Assembly: GCF_022012435.1 (NCBI RefSeq)
Contig: NZ_JAKLUA010000017.1
Location: 85,116 to 149,115 of the forward strand
Length of the DNA stretch: 64,000 nucleotides
Direction of reading: 5' to 3'
Source: Bradyrhizobium zhengyangense
GTDB taxonomy: Bacteria; Pseudomonadota; Alphaproteobacteria; Rhizobiales; Xanthobacteraceae
Below the pieces are notes generated by a model, which was not told the origin of the DNA, did no database searches, and saw only the letters and a list, made by a program, of their open reading frames with translations. Positions 18,088 through 26,833 of this stretch are shown piece after piece (the stretch's first letter is position 1; each line of letters begins with the position of its first letter). The translations under genes and the position numbers were made by a program.

Positions 18088-18211
18088 GAGTCTAGGGACT
18101 GAGTCTCGGCCTCGAATCCTGCTGGCCCAAACAAGCAACTGGAAACCACATCGCAGAAAGTGGCCCCTCGGGTTTAACGAAACTCAAGCGAATCTGAGGC
18201 TAGTTTGAATC
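18088..18211. promoter_or_regulatory. Cluster of five GANTC (CcrM) sites upstream of divK
   Basis: GANTC sites lie at 18088, 18101, 18114, 18190 and 18207, all inside the 250-bp region between DUF3572 and divK. GANTC is the target of the cell-cycle methyltransferase CcrM and influences GcrA-dependent promoters in alphaproteobacteria. A weak CtrA-like half site (TTTAACGAAACTC) lies near 18174. Regulation of divK by methylation is inferred. Confidence 0.55.
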
Positions 18212-18285
18212 CAGTTTTCGAAGCGCCGGAAAGCGGCGCCTGAGGCGTCACATGCATCGGTCTTTGGACCAAACAGGAGGGCGGG

Positions 18286-18651
18286 ATGGCTAAGACCGTC
18301 CTGATCGTGGAAGACAACGAGCTCAACATGAAGCTCTTCCGCGACCTGTTGGAGGCGCACGGCTACCAGACCACCGGCACCAGCAACGGCTACGAGGCGC
18401 TCGACCTCGTCCGCAAGATGCGGCCCGACCTCGTGCTGATGGATATCCAATTGCCTCAGGTCTCCGGCCTCGAGGTGACGCGCTGGATCAAGGACGATCC
18501 GGAGCTGCGTTCCATTCCCGTCGTCGCGGTCACGGCCTTCGCGATGAAGGGCGACGAAGAGCGCATCCGCGAGGGCGGCTGCGAAGCCTATTTGTCCAAG
18601 CCGATCTCGGTCGGCAAATTCATTGAGACGGTCCGGCGTTTTATCGGATAG
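18286..18651 (+). CDS. divK: Single-domain response regulator DivK
   Basis: A 121-residue stand-alone receiver domain, nearly all of it core: VLIVEDNELNMKLFRDLLEA, the phosphoacceptor Asp53 (LVLMDIQLP), Thr in VAVTAFAMKGDE and Lys in YLSKPIS. DivK is phosphorylated by PleC/DivJ kinases and controls the DivL-CckA-CtrA cell-cycle pathway. The start follows AGGAGGGCGGG. pleD begins 15 bp downstream, the conserved alphaproteobacterial arrangement. Confidence 0.95.
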   Translation: MAKTVLIVEDNELNMKLFRDLLEAHGYQTTGTSNGYEALDLVRKMRPDLVLMDIQLPQVSGLEVTRWIKDDPELRSIPVVAVTAFAMKGDEERIREGGCEAYLSKPISVGKFIETVRRFIG

Positions 18652-18665
18652 GAAGTGAGTTCAAA

Positions 18666-20039
18666 GTGTCCGCGCGTATCCTTGTCGTCGATGACGTTCC
18701 CGCCAACGTCAAACTCCTCGAAGCCCGTCTCTCGGCCGAATATTTCGACGTGATGACCGCCTCGAACGGCACCGAAGCGCTGGCCCTGGCCCGCCGCGCC
18801 GAATGCGACATCATCCTGCTCGACGTGATGATGCCCGACATGGACGGCTTTGAGGTCTGCCGCCGCCTCAAGACCGATCCGGCCACGCACCACATTCCCG
18901 TCGTGATGGTCACCGCGCTCGACAGCCCCGCCGACCGCAATCGCGGTCTCGAGGCCGGTGCCGACGATTTCCTGACAAAACCCGTCTCCGACGTCGTATT
19001 GATCGCGCGCGTGCGCTCGCTGACGCGACTGAAGATGATGACGGACGAGCTGCGCATGCGCGCCATCACCTCGCTCGAGATCGGCATGCAGGCGCCCGAG
19101 CGCAGTGCCGTGGCCGACACCGGCAAGGGCGGTCGCATCCTCTTGGTCGACGATCGCGCGTCGTCCTACGAGCGGCTGGCGACGATCCTCGCCGCCGAGC
19201 ACACCGTCGACGTCGAGCCCAATCCGACCGAAGCGTTGTTCCACGCGGCCGAGGGCAACTACGATCTCCTGATCGTCTCGCTCGACCTCAACAATTTCGA
19301 TGGCCTCAGGCTGTGCAGCCAGGCGCGCTCGCTGGAGCGCACGCGTCACGTGCCGATCCTGGCGATTGCGGAAGCCGAGAACTCCACGCGGCTGCTGCGT
19401 GGCCTGGAGATCGGCGTCAACGACTATCTGCTGCGCCCGATCGACAAGACCGAGCTCCTGGCGCGCGCCCGCACCCAAATTCGCCGCCGCCGCTACACCG
19501 ATCATTTGCGCGACAACGTGCAGAACTCGATCGAGATGGCGATCACCGACGCGCTCACCGGCCTGCACAATCGCCGCTACATGGAAAGCCATCTGGCAAC
19601 GCTCGCCGAGCAGGCATCCACGCGCGGCAAGCCGCTGGCGCTGATGATTTTGGACATCGACTTTTTCAAGTCGATCAACGACAATTTCGGCCACGACGGC
19701 GGCGACGACGTGCTGCGCGAGTTCGCGGTGCGCGTGCGCAAGTCGATCCGCGGCATCGATCTGGCCTGCCGCTACGGCGGCGAGGAGTTCGTCATCGTGA
19801 TGCCGGAGACCGATCTCCACGTCGCCGGCATGGTCGCCGAGCGCCTGCGCCGCTCGATTGCCGGCGAGCCCTTCGCCATCCACAAGGGCACCAAGCGGGT
19901 CGAGGTCACGATCTCGATCGGCCTGACCACGCTGGAGCAGAAGGGCGAGGCGGTCGCCGACGTCCTCAAGCGTGCTGATATGGCGCTGTATCGTGCCAAG
20001 CACGATGGGCGCAATCGGGTGGTGTCGCAGGCGGCGTGA
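18666..20039 (+). CDS. pleD: Diguanylate cyclase PleD (REC-REC-GGDEF)
   Basis: 457 residues: a receiver domain with Asp53 (IILLDVMMPDMDGFE), a second degenerate receiver around residues 155-280, and a GGDEF domain with active-site GGEEF. The product-inhibition site RGID lies five residues before GGEEF, as in Caulobacter PleD. It makes cyclic di-GMP in a cell-cycle and polarity-dependent way and is phosphorylated with DivK by shared kinases. GTG start at 18666, co-transcribed with divK. Confidence 0.95.
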   Translation: MSARILVVDDVPANVKLLEARLSAEYFDVMTASNGTEALALARRAECDIILLDVMMPDMDGFEVCRRLKTDPATHHIPVVMVTALDSPADRNRGLEAGADDFLTKPVSDVVLIARVRSLTRLKMMTDELRMRAITSLEIGMQAPERSAVADTGKGGRILLVDDRASSYERLATILAAEHTVDVEPNPTEALFHAAEGNYDLLIVSLDLNNFDGLRLCSQARSLERTRHVPILAIAEAENSTRLLRGLEIGVNDYLLRPIDKTELLARARTQIRRRRYTDHLRDNVQNSIEMAITDALTGLHNRRYMESHLATLAEQASTRGKPLALMILDIDFFKSINDNFGHDGGDDVLREFAVRVRKSIRGIDLACRYGGEEFVIVMPETDLHVAGMVAERLRRSIAGEPFAIHKGTKRVEVTISIGLTTLEQKGEAVADVLKRADMALYRAKHDGRNRVVSQAA

Positions 20040-20075
20040 TAGTCGTGTGCAGTCGCTAGCGCCACACCCTCCGCT

Positions 20076-20175
20076 GTCATTCCCCGCGCAGGCGGGGAAT
20101 CCAGTACGCCGCAGCCTCTCGTTCAATCACAACTGCCTCTGGAATACTGGATCACCCGCTTTCGCGGGTGATGAC
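20076..20175. repeat. 100-bp palindromic intergenic repeat, type A, copy 1
   Basis: The element starts GTCATTCCCCGCGCAGGCGG and ends with a GGGTGATGAC hairpin, and contains CTCTGGAATACTGGAT. It lies between the convergent pleD and TetR genes. A second copy of identical length is at 33666-33765 and differs at scattered positions that often keep the stems paired. Confidence 0.85.
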
Positions 20176-20198
20176 ATCTGGGCATGCTGCGACAGCGG

Positions 20199-20804
20199 TT
20201 ATTGCGGCGCGCGCTTGCCCTTCACGGCCGGCTTCGCATCACCCCCCACATCCACCCCCGCATTCCGCAACAACACCTTCGCCGCTTCCTTGGCTGCCCG
20301 CGCCATCGCTGGATCGTCGCGCACCAAATCCTGCGCGATCGAGCCGTCGACCAGCAGCACGAGTTGCGTTGCGAGCGCATCTGCTTCCGCAACCCCTAGC
20401 TCGTTCAGCCGTTCGCGAAACCAGACGCGGCGGCTTTCCTTGAAGGCGATGGCGATCTTCTTCACGGCGCGGTCCGTGGGGCCGAGCTCGGCGACCGCAT
20501 TCACGAACGGGCAGCCGCGAAAATCCTTGGCTGAGAAACGCCGCTCCAGCGAATCGAAGGTGCCGAGAATCTGCTCGACCGGCGGCCTGTCGGAGGGGCG
20601 GGCGCTGACGAAGCGGCGCTCCAGATAGGCCGCGATCAGCGCATCCTTGGACGGGAAGTGGTTGTAGAGCGTGCGCTTGGAGATGCCGATCTCGGCTGCG
20701 ATGGTGTCGACGCCGATGGCGCGAATGCCCTGCAGATAGAACAGCTTGTCGGCGGTCTGAAGGATCCGCTCTTTCATCGTCTGTGGGGCGGGCGGGGGAG
20801 CCAT
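20199..20804 (-). CDS. TetR-family repressor
   Basis: 201 residues. The N-terminal helix-turn-helix is MKERILQTADKLFYLQGIRA then IAAEIGISKRTLYNHFPSK, classic TetR. The C-terminal ~130 residues are a helical ligand domain. It is divergent from an MFS transporter gene, with a perfect palindrome between them (20855-20874). It most likely represses that exporter, and perhaps itself, until an unknown compound binds. Confidence 0.9.
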   Translation of the reverse strand: MAPPPAPQTMKERILQTADKLFYLQGIRAIGVDTIAAEIGISKRTLYNHFPSKDALIAAYLERRFVSARPSDRPPVEQILGTFDSLERRFSAKDFRGCPFVNAVAELGPTDRAVKKIAIAFKESRRVWFRERLNELGVAEADALATQLVLLVDGSIAQDLVRDDPAMARAAKEAAKVLLRNAGVDVGGDAKPAVKGKRAPQ

Positions 20805-20826
20805 GCGTCGTGATGCGTCCTGTTGG

Positions 20827-20874
20827 CTTGACAGCGCCGGCCTCTTATAGACTAATTACACAGGTCTGTGTAAT
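20827..20874 (+). promoter_or_regulatory. MFS promoter region with TetR operator palindrome
   Basis: A perfect inverted repeat, ATTACACAG-GT-CTGTGTAAT, occupies 20855-20874. A TTGACA at 20828-20833 is followed 17 bp later by ACTAAT, a weak -10 match, so the operator would cover the promoter core. Size and symmetry fit a TetR operator. Confidence 0.65.
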
Positions 20875-20934
20875 CAAAATCAACGCGAAATGCGGATGCC
20901 GGCGCGCCTGAAGCGCCCATGAGGGAGAACAAAA

Positions 20935-22173
20935 ATGCCCCTGTTGCAGGTCCTGCGTCCGACATTGCCGATCCTGATCGGCGCCTCGATCATGCTGACG
21001 CTGAGCATGGGGCTGCGGCAATCGCTCGGCATCTTCATGCAGCCGCTGACGCACGACATCCACCTCTCGGTATCGGACTTCACGCTGGCGCTTGCGGTTC
21101 AAAACCTCGCCTGGGGCTTCCTCCAGCCGCTCGCCGGCGCGATGACGGTGCGCTTCGGCTTCCGCCCGATCATGATCGTGGGCGCGCTGATGTACATTGT
21201 CGGCCTCATCCTGATGGCGACCGCCAACGGTCTCGTCAGCATCATGATCGGTGCCGGCGTGCTGATCGGCACCTCGCTGGCCTGCACGGCTGCGGCGATC
21301 GCGATGTCGGTGGCGGCGCGCGCGGTCCCTGCAACAGTGCGCTCGACCGTGCTCGGCATCGTCTCCGGCGCCGGCTCGCTCGGCGCGCTGCTGTCGGCCC
21401 CGATCGGGCAGGTGCTCAATGAAGGTTTTGGCTGGCGTATCGGCCTTGCCGGCTTCGTCGTCATGTCGGTGCTGATGATCCCCGCTGCGTGGTATGCCGG
21501 TCGCGTCGATGCCATTCCGCTGCCGAAGCCATCCGCTGACGACCTCGGCGATGCCACGGCAGCATCCGTGGCGAAGGCCGCGTTCGGCAATGCCGCCTTC
21601 GTGGTGATGACTTGCGCCTATCTCGTCTGCGGCATGCAGCTCGTGTTCCTCACCACGCATCTGCCGTCGTATCTGGCGATCTGCGGCCTAGATCCGATGC
21701 TCAGCGCGCAGACGCTCGGCATGATCGGCGGCTTCAACGTGCTGGGCTCGCTGTTCTTCGGTTGGGCCGGCCAGCGCTGGAACAAGCTCGCGCTGTTAGG
21801 GGCGATCTACGTCCTGCGCTCGCTGGCGCTCGCCTGGTACTTCATGCTGCCGGCGACGCCGTTCTCGACGCTGCTGTTCGGCGCCATCATGGGCTTTCTG
21901 TGGATGGGCGTCGGCCCGCTGGTTGCGGGAGCCGTCGCCGAGATGTTCGGCCTGCGCTGGCAGGCCATGATCCAGGGCCTCGCCTTCATGAGCCATCAGA
22001 TCGGCAGCTTCCTCGGCGCCTACGGAGGAGGGCTGATCTACGACGCGCTCGGCTCCTACAGCATGGCCTGGCGCATCGGCGTCGCGCTCGGCCTTGCCGG
22101 CGGCGTCATCCAGGTCGCGTTCGCGCTGATCAGGCCGTCGCAGCCGCCGGCGCCGGTGATGCGGACGGCCTGA
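20935..22173 (+). CDS. MFS transporter (12 helices), TetR-controlled
   Basis: A 412-residue inner-membrane transporter with 12 predicted helices. The N-terminal MLTLSMGLRQSLGIFMQPLT is typical of the oxalate/formate antiporter and YbfB-like MFS group. A MFGLRWQAMIQGLAFMSHQI motif in helix 10-11 is also characteristic. Substrate is unknown. It sits behind a TetR operator and next to the tetR-type gene, so export of, or response to, a small toxic compound is likely. Confidence 0.88.
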   Translation: MPLLQVLRPTLPILIGASIMLTLSMGLRQSLGIFMQPLTHDIHLSVSDFTLALAVQNLAWGFLQPLAGAMTVRFGFRPIMIVGALMYIVGLILMATANGLVSIMIGAGVLIGTSLACTAAAIAMSVAARAVPATVRSTVLGIVSGAGSLGALLSAPIGQVLNEGFGWRIGLAGFVVMSVLMIPAAWYAGRVDAIPLPKPSADDLGDATAASVAKAAFGNAAFVVMTCAYLVCGMQLVFLTTHLPSYLAICGLDPMLSAQTLGMIGGFNVLGSLFFGWAGQRWNKLALLGAIYVLRSLALAWYFMLPATPFSTLLFGAIMGFLWMGVGPLVAGAVAEMFGLRWQAMIQGLAFMSHQIGSFLGAYGGGLIYDALGSYSMAWRIGVALGLAGGVIQVAFALIRPSQPPAPVMRTA

Positions 22174-22189
22174 GTCACTTGGTATTTCA

Positions 22190-22241
22190 TCGTCACCTCC
22201 GCGCAACTGCGCCGCGTGGCTCGCACCTCAGGATGACGGAT
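22190..22241. repeat. Palindromic intergenic repeat, type B (truncated copy)
   Basis: This stretch ends in TCGCACCTCAGGATGACGG, matching the right end of the full copy at 16281-16412, and is preceded by a similar GCGCC-CGTG segment. The left arm is missing. It lies between the convergent MFS and TPR genes. Confidence 0.6.
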
Positions 22242-22334
22242 CAGAAAATTCGGCCCCGCGTAGCAGCGTTGCCGGACGATGTCGCGCATCGCCTAGGCTG
22301 CAGCGAGTCCGGGACACGAGCGGTGGTGACTTGA

Positions 22335-24179
22335 TCACACCGGCAGGAGCAAAGCCTGATCCTGCTTTGACCGCCACGCTGAAACCCGGCCCTCCAATTC
22401 GTCGCGAACGTTCTCCACGACGCCAGTCCAGTCGCCTCGCTGGGTTTGCCTGAACAGCCGCATCGACTGATACCACGGGCTGTCATCGCGCTCGAGCAGC
22501 CAGCGCCAATCAGGATTGAAGGGCACCAGCGTCCAGACGGGGGCTCGAAGCGCGCCGGCGAGGTGGGCGACGCTGGTGTCGACGGAGATCACGAGATCGA
22601 GACAGGAGATCAGCGCCGCTGTTTCGCTGAAATCGGTGAGCTGCTCCGTGAGGTCGACGATGTCACGGCGTTCGGCGAGGAAGGCACGGTCCTGATCGCG
22701 TACGCCTTTTTGCAGGGAGACGAACTGGACGTCGCAATCAAGTAGCGGCGCGAGCGTGCGCAGCGCCATCGATCTGTTGTGATCGTTCTTGTGATCAGGG
22801 TTGCCCGCCCAGACCAGGCCGACGCGAAAGCGATCGTGGGGGCCAAGCCGGTCTTGCCATGCCTTTACGCGCGCTGCCGGCGGGGCAGGGATATAGCCTT
22901 GCGCGAGCGGGATCGTATCGAACCGCGTCCCGAATGCCAGCGGCAGCGTTCCCAAGGGGCAGTGCAGGTCGAAGGCTGGCGTCGACGATCGGCCGACACA
23001 TTCTGCGACTCCTTCGATGCCGCCCAGAAGCTGCTGGATCGGAGGCTCGACCTCCAGGATGACGCGCGCGCCTGATGCCGCCACCATCGGCACATAGCGG
23101 GCGAACTGGATCGCATCGCCTAGCCCCTCGTCGGAGTGCAGCAGGATGGTCTTGCCTTCGAGCGGCCGCTCGCCGCGCCAGAGCGGTTTTGAAAAGCCGC
23201 GATCGACCAGGCCGACTGACGGCAATCTCCAGCGCGCCTCGCGAGCGGGCCAGCCGCGCTCGAAATCGCCGGTGAGGAGCTGAAGCGTCGCCAGATAGAA
23301 CAGCGTCTGCGCATCGTCGGGGGCGGCCGCGAGCGATCTGTGCAGGGTCGCGAAAGCCTCGTCCAGCATTTGCAGGTGCAGCAACACCACGGCCTTGTTG
23401 TTGAGCACGGCATGGGAATCCGGGCGAAGCGCCAGCGCCCGATCGAAGCAGGCAAAGGCCTGTTCCAGCCGGCCAAAGCGCCAATGCAAGAGGCCGAGAT
23501 TGTTGTGCGTCTCCGCGAGGTTCGGATCGAGCGCGATGGACTTTTCGTAGTCGGCCTCCGCTTCGTCGAAGCGGTTGAGCGCGGAGAGACAAACGGCGCG
23601 CATCTGATGCAGGGCTGCGGAAGTTCGATTCAGTTTCTCGGTGACATCAAAGCATTCGACGGCTTCCGCATGCCGGCCGAGTTCAAGAAGCAGCATGCCG
23701 CCATTGTGCGCGGCTTCCCAGTAATTCGGATTGAGCTTCAAGGCCTGCTGCAAATGCTTTGCGGCTTCGTCCTTGTGCCCGAGTTGCCAGAGCAGATTGC
23801 CGATGTGATTCCAGAGGCTGGCATCATCGGGTTTGAGACTCGAGGCCTTGCTGAAATGCTGGCGAGCGTCCTCGAGCCGGCCCTGTCGTTCCAGCACCGT
23901 GGCAAGGCTGAGGAGATATTCTGCCTTCGGCGCCTGTTGGACGGCGCGGCCAATCCATTCCACGGCGGCATCAGGCTGTTGCGCGTGAAAGCAGAGCGCC
24001 CCGAGCAGGTGAAGAGCATCCGGATGCTGCTCGTCGAGCGTCAGCGCCTGCTGGCAGGACAGCTCGGCTTCGGCAATGCATCCCGATTGGAGATGCGCAA
24101 AGCCGGCCTCGCAGAGTGCGGCCGGCGTGACCTTTCCGGAATGTTTGGCCGCGGTGGCTCGGCGCTCTCTGCGATTCAT
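22335..24179 (-). CDS. TPR protein with C-terminal glycosyltransferase-like domain
   Basis: 614 residues. The first ~320 are about nine tetratricopeptide repeats, for example PDALHLLGALCFHAQQPDAA and AETHNNLGLLHWRFGRLEQA. The C-terminal ~280 residues resemble a GT-B glycosyltransferase of the heptosyltransferase type, with RVGLVWAGNPDHKND and an ISVDTSVAHLAGALRAPVW nucleotide-sugar segment. No signal peptide is visible. It may glycosylate a protein or surface polysaccharide, but the acceptor is unknown. It stands alone between convergent and minus-strand neighbours. Confidence 0.85.
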   Translation of the reverse strand: MNRRERRATAAKHSGKVTPAALCEAGFAHLQSGCIAEAELSCQQALTLDEQHPDALHLLGALCFHAQQPDAAVEWIGRAVQQAPKAEYLLSLATVLERQGRLEDARQHFSKASSLKPDDASLWNHIGNLLWQLGHKDEAAKHLQQALKLNPNYWEAAHNGGMLLLELGRHAEAVECFDVTEKLNRTSAALHQMRAVCLSALNRFDEAEADYEKSIALDPNLAETHNNLGLLHWRFGRLEQAFACFDRALALRPDSHAVLNNKAVVLLHLQMLDEAFATLHRSLAAAPDDAQTLFYLATLQLLTGDFERGWPAREARWRLPSVGLVDRGFSKPLWRGERPLEGKTILLHSDEGLGDAIQFARYVPMVAASGARVILEVEPPIQQLLGGIEGVAECVGRSSTPAFDLHCPLGTLPLAFGTRFDTIPLAQGYIPAPPAARVKAWQDRLGPHDRFRVGLVWAGNPDHKNDHNRSMALRTLAPLLDCDVQFVSLQKGVRDQDRAFLAERRDIVDLTEQLTDFSETAALISCLDLVISVDTSVAHLAGALRAPVWTLVPFNPDWRWLLERDDSPWYQSMRLFRQTQRGDWTGVVENVRDELEGRVSAWRSKQDQALLLPV

Positions 24180-24358
24180 GGACGGTTAGAGTGGAGGAGT
24201 ATCCACCCCGCAATGGAAGGCCGCGAGGCTACTCCTTCTAACCATACCGGGATTTCGCGAGGCTGGCGGCGTGCTGCGCGTCCGGGACAGGAGAGGGGCG
24301 CGTGCTGCCACTCCATGCTCGCAATGACGTGTGGAGAGATTGGGCCCCGAACGAAAAC

Positions 24359-24376
24359 GGGGCCCGAAAGGGCCCC
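24359..24376 (-). terminator. Rho-independent terminator of rpmG
   Basis: A perfect 7-bp stem GGGGCCC with a 4-nt loop. On the minus strand it is followed by GTTTTCGT. It lies 26 bp beyond the rpmG stop. Confidence 0.75.
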
Positions 24377-24401
24377 GCAAAACTCATCGCTATCGCCGAT
24401 C

Positions 24402-24569
24402 TTACTTGATCTTGGCTTCCTTGAACTCGACGTGCTTGCGCGCGACGGGATCGTACTTCTTCTTGACCAGCTTGTCGGTCATGGTGCGCGAATTCTTCTT
24501 GGCGACGTAGTAGAAGCCGGTGTCGGCCGAGGACACGAGCTTGACCTTGATGGTGACCGCTTTGGCCAT
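24402..24569 (-). CDS. rpmG: 50S ribosomal protein L33
   Basis: A 55-residue protein starting MAKAVTIKVKLVSSADTGF and ending VEFKEAKIK, the full length of alphaproteobacterial L33. It is a structural protein of the large ribosomal subunit near the E site. It lacks the CxxC pairs of zinc-binding L33 forms, so it is the zinc-independent type. It was found by reading the strand directly because of its size. A strong terminator follows. Confidence 0.95.
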   Translation of the reverse strand: MAKAVTIKVKLVSSADTGFYYVAKKNSRTMTDKLVKKKYDPVARKHVEFKEAKIK

Positions 24570-24693
24570 GTTCTGAACCTCAGAAAATTGGGGAATCTGG
24601 AGCCGGCCAAACGGCCCGCGTTGGCCGGCAACCTAGCCAGAAACCGCCTGATGTCAAGGTTTTAGGGCTGGAAAACCACTCAAATCGGGCCCA

Positions 24694-26019
24694 TTAGGCC
24701 TCGAAGAAGCGGTTTTTCGGCCGCGGAAGGCCCAGATTCTCCCTCAAAGTGGCGCCTTCATACTCTTTGCGGAAAATCCCGCGCTTCTGCAGCTCCGGGA
24801 CGACCTTGTCGACGAAATCGTCGAGGCCGGCGGGCAGGAACGGGAACATGATGTTGAAGCCGTCGGAGCCGCGTCCGACCAGCCATTCCTCCATCTGGTC
24901 GGCGATGGTTTTCGCCGTGCCCACGAAGGACAGCCCGCCGTAACCGCCGACGCGCTGGGCGAGCTGGCGCACGGTGAGCTTGTCGCGCCGGGCGAGGTCG
25001 ACCATGCGCTGGCGGCCGCTCTTGCTGGCGTTGGTCTCGGGGATGTCGGGCAGCTGTCCATCAGGATCGAAGCCGGAGGCATCGGTGCCGAGGATGACGG
25101 AGAGCGACGCGATGGCGCTGTCGTAGTGCACGCGGCTGTCGAGCAGCGCGCGCTTCTCCTTCGCCTCGTCGACGCTGTCTCCGACCACCACGAAGGCGCC
25201 GGGGAGAATCTTCAGGTGTTCGGGGTCGCGGCCGATCTTCTCCATGCGGCCCTTGATGTCGGCATAGAGCTTCTGTCCGTCGGCGAGGCTGCCGCCGCCG
25301 GTGAACACCGCCTCCGCGGTCTCGGCCGCGAGCTGCTTGCCGTCTTCGGAGGCGCCGGCCTGCACGATCAGCGGCCAGCCCTGCACGGGACGGGCGATGT
25401 TGAGCGGGCCGCGCACCTTCAGATATTTGCCCTGGTGGTCGAGCACGTGCATCTTTGCGGGATCGAAGAACAGCCCGCTCTCGACGTCGCGCACGAAGGC
25501 GTCGTCGGCGAAGGAATCCCAGAGGCCCGTGACGACGTCGTAGAACTCGCGGGCGCGCTTGTAGCGCTCGGCGTGCTCCATGTGGTCGTCGAGGCCGAAA
25601 TTCAGCGCCGCATCCGGGTTGGAGGTGGTGACGATGTTCCAGCCGGCGCGGCCGCCGCTGAGATGGTCGAGCGAGGCGAAGCGGCGGGCGACGTGATAGG
25701 GCTCGTCGAAGGTGGTCGAGCCGGTCGCGATCAGGCCGATGCGCTCGGTGACGGCGGAGAGCGCCGAGAGCAGCGTGAACGGCTCGAACGAGGTGACGGT
25801 GTGGCTGCGCTTGAGCGCATTGACCGGCATGTTCAGCACGGCCAAATGATCGGCCATGAAGAAGGCGTCGAACTTGCCGGCCTCGAGCTTCTGGATCAGC
25901 TGCTTGATGTGACCGAAGTTGAAGTTAGCGTCGGGCCAGGCCCCGGGATAGCGCCAGGCGCCGGTGTGGATGCTGATCGGGCGCATGAACGCGCCAAGCT
26001 TGAGTTGCCGTTGTGCCAT
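24694..26019 (-). CDS. LLM-class flavin-dependent monooxygenase (NtaA/SnaA/DszA family)
   Basis: A 441-residue FMN-dependent monooxygenase. It shows LGAFMRPISIHTGAWRYPGA, DAFFMADHLAV, ARRFASLDHLSGGRAGWNIV and the PLIVQAGASEDGKQLAAETA motif characteristic of nitrilotriacetate/EDTA and DszA-type enzymes. It needs reduced FMN from a partner reductase, and no such gene is adjacent. ATG 26019 gives the canonical MAQRQLKLGAF N-terminus; the frame stays open above it. Substrate is unknown, probably an organosulfur compound or chelator. Confidence 0.9.
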   Translation of the reverse strand: MAQRQLKLGAFMRPISIHTGAWRYPGAWPDANFNFGHIKQLIQKLEAGKFDAFFMADHLAVLNMPVNALKRSHTVTSFEPFTLLSALSAVTERIGLIATGSTTFDEPYHVARRFASLDHLSGGRAGWNIVTTSNPDAALNFGLDDHMEHAERYKRAREFYDVVTGLWDSFADDAFVRDVESGLFFDPAKMHVLDHQGKYLKVRGPLNIARPVQGWPLIVQAGASEDGKQLAAETAEAVFTGGGSLADGQKLYADIKGRMEKIGRDPEHLKILPGAFVVVGDSVDEAKEKRALLDSRVHYDSAIASLSVILGTDASGFDPDGQLPDIPETNASKSGRQRMVDLARRDKLTVRQLAQRVGGYGGLSFVGTAKTIADQMEEWLVGRGSDGFNIMFPFLPAGLDDFVDKVVPELQKRGIFRKEYEGATLRENLGLPRPKNRFFEA

Positions 26020-26229
26020 CGCGCCCTGGTCCGTTCTTGATGTCGTTCGCAAACACATAGGCACGCCGGGGAACTCCGCCATTGGGATGGCTAAGAAGAA
26101 TTTTTTGTTTTTCGCGACACGCTCAGCACAATCGCGTCATTGAGGGCCATGAGGGGACGAGAGCGGGGCGGCTCTCGAACCAATCGGCCGGTCGATCCGA
26201 CCAAGCCATGAACCGCAGGAAAGCATGAC

Positions 26230-26772
26230 ATGGCCAGCGCAATGACCGTAGACGGCAGCATCGTCCGGATCGACCGGCCGATGCCGTGGTTCGGCCGGCT
26301 GCTCTCGCTGCCGCTGCTGGCGGCCAGCGGCTATCTGCTCTGGAATGTCGCGCTCGGGCTGCGCCAGGATTTCTCCGGCTTCGGCCGGTTGGCCGACGAT
26401 CTCGTGCCGGTGCTGGTGTTTTCGGGTCTCGGGCTGCTCGTCGGCATTCCCGGCCTGATCCTGCTGACCTTCCGCACCTTCGTCGTGCTCAACGAGGCGC
26501 TGCGCCAGATCGTCGTCACCAGGCAGTTCGGCCCGCTGAATTTTCGAAAGTCCCGTGATCTCGCCGATTATCACTTCATCAGCATCACCGACGACTATGA
26601 TCCTCAACTGACCACCTACGACGTCAATCTCTGCGGCAACAAGGGCACCGAAGCGATTTCGCTGATGAGCTTCACCAAACGCGAGGACGCCAACCAGCTT
26701 GCTCAGGAGCTCGGGCGTGCCCTGAATTTGCCGGCGCGCGATTATGTCGGCACGGAGCCGGACGCGGATTGA
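26230..26772 (+). CDS. Two-helix membrane protein of unknown function
   Basis: A 180-residue protein with two predicted helices (LLSLPLLAASGYLLWNVALG and VPVLVFSGLGLLVGIPGLIL). They are followed by a ~100-residue soluble domain with a run of beta-type segments (FVVLNEALRQIVVTRQFGPL), suggesting a PH-like fold. I do not recognise a named family. It is isolated, divergent from the LLM gene and convergent with NUDIX. Confidence 0.7.
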   Translation: MASAMTVDGSIVRIDRPMPWFGRLLSLPLLAASGYLLWNVALGLRQDFSGFGRLADDLVPVLVFSGLGLLVGIPGLILLTFRTFVVLNEALRQIVVTRQFGPLNFRKSRDLADYHFISITDDYDPQLTTYDVNLCGNKGTEAISLMSFTKREDANQLAQELGRALNLPARDYVGTEPDAD

Positions 26773-26780
26773 AAGTCTTG

Positions 26781-26833
26781 TTTTGACGCGTTTTCTTCAC
26801 GCGAACCGGTAGCCACTTCGCTTGAAAACGCTA
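26781..26833. repeat. Short palindromic intergenic repeat (GCGTTTTC ends)
   Basis: The element is bounded by GCGTTTTC (26788-26795) and its complement GAAAACGC (26824-26831), around CACGCGAACCGGTAGCCACT. This sequence type is common between genes in Bradyrhizobium. It lies between the convergent 26230 gene and NUDIX. Confidence 0.6.

Noticed and set aside
18588..20126. Minus-strand open frame of about 510 codons opposite pleD
   Set aside because: pleD has clear REC-REC-GGDEF motifs on the plus strand. The minus frame is low-complexity Arg/Gly/Asp-rich sequence.
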